Source of the DNA: Erythrobacter sp.
GTDB lineage: Bacteria > Pseudomonadota > Alphaproteobacteria > Sphingomonadales > Sphingomonadaceae
Length of the DNA: 7,900 nucleotides
Assembly: GCA_003483125.1 (NCBI GenBank)
Contig: DMWU01000231.1
Span: 1-7,900 of the forward strand
Reading direction: 5' to 3'
The position numbers were made by a program, and so were the translations under genes. Below are positions 4,838 to 7,900 of this stretch, piece by piece (positions within the stretch are counted from its first letter, which is position 1; each line of letters opens with the position of its first letter). Under the pieces are notes generated by a model, which was not told the DNA's origin, ran no database searches, and worked only from the letters and a program-made list of their open reading frames with translations.

Positions 4838-6805
4838 ATGTCCAGCATGGAAAATAAGGCATTGGGCAAACCTTTGGCCAGCTTGGCCATTTTGGCGACC
4901 ACTGCGCTATCCTTTTCGGTGCCTGTTGCCTCTGAATCGATAGAGCGTTGGGAAATGGCACGGGCAGAGTTGGTTGCTGCCCAACCTAAACAGGCTGGCA
5001 TCGTGGTCGAAAGGTGGAAGTTCTTGACCGAGAACGAACTCCAATCATTCGACGATTACGCGGGGTTTGTGCTGGCCAATCCCGGTTTTCCTCGTGAGAG
5101 CCTGTTAAGGCTGCGCGCAGAGCAACGCTTGGACAGCGAGCCCGTAGCACCGGAAAAGCTGGTGGCATTTTTCGATCAGCACTCCCCTCTCACCAATGCT
5201 GCTCGCGCCCGATATGCGCTTGCGCTTGGCGCGATGGATCGCTCTGAAGCGACCGATATTGCGCGGGCGGCCTGGCGTGGTGGCCCGATGAGCGAAACAA
5301 GCGAAGCATATCTGCTGGGTCGTTTCGCGAATGCGTTCACACAGTCCGACAATGACGCACGTATGGACGCCCTGCTTTGGCACGGCGCACAGGATGCCGC
5401 CGCCCGGCACATTCTGATGACTTCGCCGGACAAGCTCGCTCTTTTCCAGAAGAGGCTGGGCCTGTTTGAAGAACGCCCTGTTGACGATCCGATCGAAATT
5501 GAGCGTTCGGCACTCAGCGATCCGGGCCTCGTCTACAACCTCATGCGCTATTATCGAAAATATCGCAGGCTTCCGAAAGCAATCGCGACGCTGGCAGACC
5601 GGCCCAACTTCGATTCCCTGCCCCACGATGCGGAGGATATGGTCGGCGAGATGCTGGTCATTGCGCGCGGGGCCGGCTCGCGTCCTGCGATGAAGATCGC
5701 AGCATCGGTCGATGACCTGTTCGCACCGGGAACCGACATCAGCCAATTGTCCTATCGACTACGCGACGATTACACATCGCTCATGTGGCTTGGCGGCACC
5801 AAGGCATTGTGGAACCTGAAGGACGGCAAGTCTGCGGCACCGCTATTCTATCGTTATGGCGCGGCTGCACGCACTCCTCAGACACGGTCAAAAGGATTCT
5901 ATTGGGCGGGTCTAGCAAGCAATCAGGCTGGCGACCGGGCAGAGGCTGAACGATATTGGAACCTAGCCGCCGATTATCCAAACCGATTTTATGGCATGCT
6001 TGCCCTTGCGGAGCTTGGACGCGAGGTTCCGGAACTAAGCGAGCGCGCGGTGGCCGAGATCAGCCCTGAAATGCGGGCTGCATTTGATGCGGCGCCTTTG
6101 ACCATGGCCGTTCGTGAAGTAGCCAAGGATGCACCGTGGCGTACAGGCATCCAATTCTATAGAGCCATTTCAGGACAGGCTGAAAGCGTCGAGGATCATT
6201 TGCTGGTCGCCGACCTGGCAACCCAGACGCGTAGGCGCGATCTGGCGGTGAACCTTGGCGAAGCGGCGCAGGCTGATGGCCATTCCGGCTTCACGGCGAT
6301 TGGCTATCCCACCATGACCCTGCCCCCCGGAATGGACTGGACCATGGTTCACGCAATCGCCCGTCAGGAAAGCCAGTTTGCGCAAAATGCCATCAGTCAC
6401 GCTGGTGCACGCGGATTGATGCAACTCATGCCGGGTACTGCGCGAGAGCAGGCTGGTAAGCTGGGCATGACCTATATGCGGGCGAACCTGATCGATAGCC
6501 CCAGCTATAATATCCAACTGGGCAATGGCTATTTTGCGCGCATGATGGATTACTACGGCGGTGCATATCCGCTCGCCATCGCGGCCTATAATGCCGGCCC
6601 GGGCAATGTGAACAAATGGCTCCGACGCAATGGCGACCCGCGCAATGGCGGGATTAGCTGGATTGAGTGGATCGAACGGGTCCCGATTTTCGAGACGAAG
6701 AATTACGTCCAGCGGGTAATCGAGAATGCAGCGGTCTATGAGCAGCTCTATCCCACAAATGCGCGATCCGGCTTGCCACGAACGGCTGGTAACTTCCTCA
6801 ACTGA
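4838..6805 (+). CDS. slt: Soluble lytic murein transglycosylase, Slt70-like
   Basis: The 655-residue product is close in length to Slt70, the periplasmic enzyme that cleaves the MurNAc-GlcNAc bond of peptidoglycan and leaves 1,6-anhydro ends. Residues 1 to about 32 form an export signal: Lys7 and Lys11, a hydrophobic core at 13-28, and a likely cleavage near V-A-S at 30-32. A long helical, repeat-like region follows (about 33-490), consistent with the superhelical U and L domains of the family. The catalytic lysozyme-like domain is at about 497-640: A-R-Q-E511-S-Q-F with catalytic Glu511, H-A-G-A-R-G-L-M-Q-L-M-P (521-532), A-A-Y-N-A-G-P-G (582-589) and E-T-K-N-Y-V (619-624). All key residues are intact. 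It heads a rightward cluster: greB begins 8 bases after the stop. The divergent partner dapA supplies a wall precursor pathway, so shared control is possible. Confidence 0.95.
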   Translation: MSSMENKALGKPLASLAILATTALSFSVPVASESIERWEMARAELVAAQPKQAGIVVERWKFLTENELQSFDDYAGFVLANPGFPRESLLRLRAEQRLDSEPVAPEKLVAFFDQHSPLTNAARARYALALGAMDRSEATDIARAAWRGGPMSETSEAYLLGRFANAFTQSDNDARMDALLWHGAQDAAARHILMTSPDKLALFQKRLGLFEERPVDDPIEIERSALSDPGLVYNLMRYYRKYRRLPKAIATLADRPNFDSLPHDAEDMVGEMLVIARGAGSRPAMKIAASVDDLFAPGTDISQLSYRLRDDYTSLMWLGGTKALWNLKDGKSAAPLFYRYGAAARTPQTRSKGFYWAGLASNQAGDRAEAERYWNLAADYPNRFYGMLALAELGREVPELSERAVAEISPEMRAAFDAAPLTMAVREVAKDAPWRTGIQFYRAISGQAESVEDHLLVADLATQTRRRDLAVNLGEAAQADGHSGFTAIGYPTMTLPPGMDWTMVHAIARQESQFAQNAISHAGARGLMQLMPGTAREQAGKLGMTYMRANLIDSPSYNIQLGNGYFARMMDYYGGAYPLAIAAYNAGPGNVNKWLRRNGDPRNGGISWIEWIERVPIFETKNYVQRVIENAAVYEQLYPTNARSGLPRTAGNFLN

Positions 6806-6813
6806 GATTGCGC

Positions 6814-7293
6814 ATGAAAGACAGTGGCGATCCGATAACTCCGTTGGGAATGGCGGCGCTCAAGGCGCGTTATGATCATTTGCTGGGAACCGAACGGCCC
6901 GAAATAGTCGAGATTGTCAGCTGGGCGGCCGGTAATGGCGACCGCAGCGAGAATGGCGATTATCTCTATGGCCGCAAGCGCATGCGTGAAATCGATCGCG
7001 AATTGGCGCATCTCGCTCGCCGAATGAAGTCTTTGCGCGTTGTCGATCCCTGCGAGCAGCCTAACAAGGCGCGGGTCTATTTCGGTGCGACGGTCACACT
7101 TGCCGATGAGGATGATGCAGAGATGATTGTTACAATCGTCGGCGACGATGAACAGGATGCCAGTAATGGCAGGATCGGCTGGAATGCCCCGATGTCGCGC
7201 GCATTGCGTGGGGCCGAAATCGGGGATTTGCGCACTGTCAGGCTTCCATCGGGTGCAAAGGAGTGGGAAATTGTGGCGATTGATTATGCCTGA
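6814..7293 (+). CDS. greB: Transcription elongation factor GreB
   Basis: GreB enters the secondary channel of RNA polymerase and stimulates cleavage of backtracked RNA, rescuing stalled complexes. The 159-residue protein has the two-part Gre structure: an amino-terminal coiled coil (about 7-75) whose tip carries G-D43-R-S-E46-N-G-D-Y50, the acidic residues that help place the catalytic Mg ion, and a carboxy-terminal FKBP-like globular domain (about 80-159) with V-T-I-V-G-D-D-E and G-R-I-G-W-N-A-P-M-S-R-A-L. The G-R-K-R-M-R-E-I-D-R run after the tip is typical of GreB as opposed to GreA. I chose ATG 6814; TTG at 6808 would add two residues but leaves no room for a ribosome binding site, and only a weak GAGA precedes the ATG. 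Close packing after slt (8 bases) and an 8-base overlap with the next gene suggest translation within a shared messenger. Confidence 0.95.
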   Translation: MKDSGDPITPLGMAALKARYDHLLGTERPEIVEIVSWAAGNGDRSENGDYLYGRKRMREIDRELAHLARRMKSLRVVDPCEQPNKARVYFGATVTLADEDDAEMIVTIVGDDEQDASNGRIGWNAPMSRALRGAEIGDLRTVRLPSGAKEWEIVAIDYA

Positions 7294-7789
7294 CCCCATT
7301 CGCCCTACCCTGCTTCTCTTTCTAGCTGCGGCAATCGCTTTCCCTCTTGCAGCGAAAGACAGCTTGGGCGTGTTTTCAGGCTGGGCAGCATTCCGCGACC
7401 CCGTAACCCCGCGCTGCTACGCGATTGCCAAACCTGATCCCACCGCTCGTGCAAATGACCACTCGCCATATGCCAGCATTGGTAGCTGGCCCGGAAATGG
7501 CATCCGCAACCAGCTGCATATTCGCCTTTCCCGAAATAAAGCCCGAAACGCGCGCATCACATTGCGCGTCGGGAGAAGGAACTTCACACTAAATGGTAGC
7601 GGTGGCGACGCCTGGTCCCGCGACGCAGCCATGGATGCTTCGATCGTTGCGGCGATCCGTTCTACAGACCGCATGTTCGTTCGCAGCATTGGAACAAATG
7701 GCCGCCGCTTCACCGACACTTATGCGTTGGCTGGTGCCGCAACCGCAATCGATGCGGCTACGCTCGCCTGCTCGCGCACAGCACGCTAG
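7286..7789 (+). CDS. Small secreted protein, IalB-like (invasion-associated locus B family)
   Basis: The start ATG at 7286 overlaps the last 8 bases of greB, which indicates translational coupling; no strong ribosome binding site is close. The 167-residue product has a signal peptide (Arg6, hydrophobic core 8-21, likely cleavage after L-A-A at 21-23). The mature part shows G-W-A-A-F-R-D-P (32-39), R-C44-Y-A-I-A (43-48), then a short beta-rich, basic region with R-V-G-R-R-N-F (94-100), and ends with G-A-A-T-A-I-D-A-A-T-L-A-C162. Cys44 and Cys162 could form a disulfide. I recall proteins of this pattern in sphingomonads beside rlmN, annotated as invasion associated locus B family; the family label rests on that and on the Trp/Cys pattern. 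The function is unknown and a periplasmic location is inferred. It is not evidence of pathogenicity. Confidence 0.7.
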   Translation: MPDPIRPTLLLFLAAAIAFPLAAKDSLGVFSGWAAFRDPVTPRCYAIAKPDPTARANDHSPYASIGSWPGNGIRNQLHIRLSRNKARNARITLRVGRRNFTLNGSGGDAWSRDAAMDASIVAAIRSTDRMFVRSIGTNGRRFTDTYALAGAATAIDAATLACSRTAR

Positions 7790-7825
7790 CCAAAACCGAC
7801 AAGCATCACTATATGCGCCGCTCCC

Positions 7826-7900
7826 ATGGCCGATACGCAGCTCATGTCTATTCCCGGGCAGAATGATCCGGTACCCGTCGCGCGCGACATCACGCCGCGC
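7826..7900 (+). CDS. rlmN: 23S rRNA (adenine-2503-C2) methyltransferase RlmN, amino-terminal part (runs off right edge)
   Basis: From ATG 7826 the frame gives 25 codons open to the window end: MADTQL, M-S-I-P-G, then D-P-V-P-V-A-R-D-I-T-P-R. This resembles the start of sphingomonad RlmN proteins as I recall them, with a P-I-P-G and D-P-V-P-V lead-in before the conserved domain. RlmN is a radical-SAM enzyme that methylates A2503 of 23S rRNA and A37 of some tRNAs. None of the diagnostic parts (the CxxxCxxC cluster, the catalytic cysteines) falls inside the window, so the name depends on this short match and on its position after the IalB-like gene. The start lies 36 bases after the preceding stop with no clear ribosome binding site; Met7 (7844) is an alternative start. 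Confidence 0.68.
   Translation, partial: MADTQLMSIPGQNDPVPVARDITPR

Noticed and set aside
5105..5746. Long leftward open frame inside slt
   Set aside because: It is antisense to the helical domain of an intact lytic transglycosylase, is rich in Cys, Arg and His, and has no recognisable domain.
6748..7299. Leftward 183-codon frame covering greB
   Set aside because: It mirrors greB almost exactly, and GreB is unambiguous on the plus strand.
7787..7828. Reading frame continues from the IalB-like TAG stop into rlmN, so read-through would fuse the two proteins
   Set aside because: A one-in-three coincidence of frame; no read-through signal was seen, and a secreted protein fused to a cytoplasmic rRNA enzyme makes no sense.
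1..7900. tmRNA, tRNA, CRISPR, insertion sequence or riboswitch
   Set aside because: No clover-leaf-like segment, regular repeat array, transposase frame or terminal repeats were seen; the few gaps are 135 bases or less and nothing in them resembles a lysine riboswitch before dapA.

Overview
The window looks like chromosomal DNA from an alphaproteobacterium of the order Sphingomonadales, most likely an Erythrobacteraceae-type genome (Erythrobacter/Altererythrobacter group). The DNA is moderately GC-rich. Several proteins read like sphingomonad family members: SmpB starting [11 protein letters not shown], a GreB with a GDRSENGDY tip, a small secreted protein lying between greB and rlmN, and an RlmN amino terminus rich in PIPG/DPVPV-type residues. 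The taxonomic call is recalled from family knowledge and was not checked by search. Nearly all of the window is coding. There is no intergenic stretch over 300 bases, and I see no mobile element, CRISPR array, tRNA or rRNA.

Layout, left to right. Positions 1-163 (minus) hold the 5' end of a DUF2062 membrane-protein gene that runs off the left edge. smpB (299-781, minus) lies upstream of it. A 69-base divergent gap separates smpB from an amidohydrolase-3 (YtcJ-like) gene at 851-2557 (plus). That gene converges, with only 6 bases between stop codons, on a DUF885-type putative metallopeptidase lipoprotein gene (2564-3856, minus). The DUF885 start codon overlaps the stop codon of dapA (3856-4737, minus). 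A 100-base divergent regulatory region (4738-4837) containing several palindromes separates dapA from a rightward cluster: a soluble lytic transglycosylase (4838-6805), greB (6814-7293), an IalB-like small secreted protein (7286-7789) and the first 25 codons of rlmN (7826 to the right edge).

The genes form two transcription directions around the 4738-4837 region. Leftward, dapA and the DUF885 gene form a translationally coupled pair. Rightward, slt, greB, the IalB-like gene and rlmN are so tightly packed that they probably share a transcript. dapA (lysine and diaminopimelate synthesis) and slt (peptidoglycan cleavage) both touch cell-wall metabolism, which makes shared control from the central region plausible but unproven.

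The most striking observation is that the DapA protein, otherwise a canonical family member, has Asn-Tyr (residues 162-163) where the family has the Schiff-base Lys followed usually by Glu or Asp. The catalytic lysine appears to be missing. A second point is that two accessory-type genes (amidohydrolase and DUF885 lipoprotein) sit between dapA and smpB, which I recall as usually adjacent in relatives.
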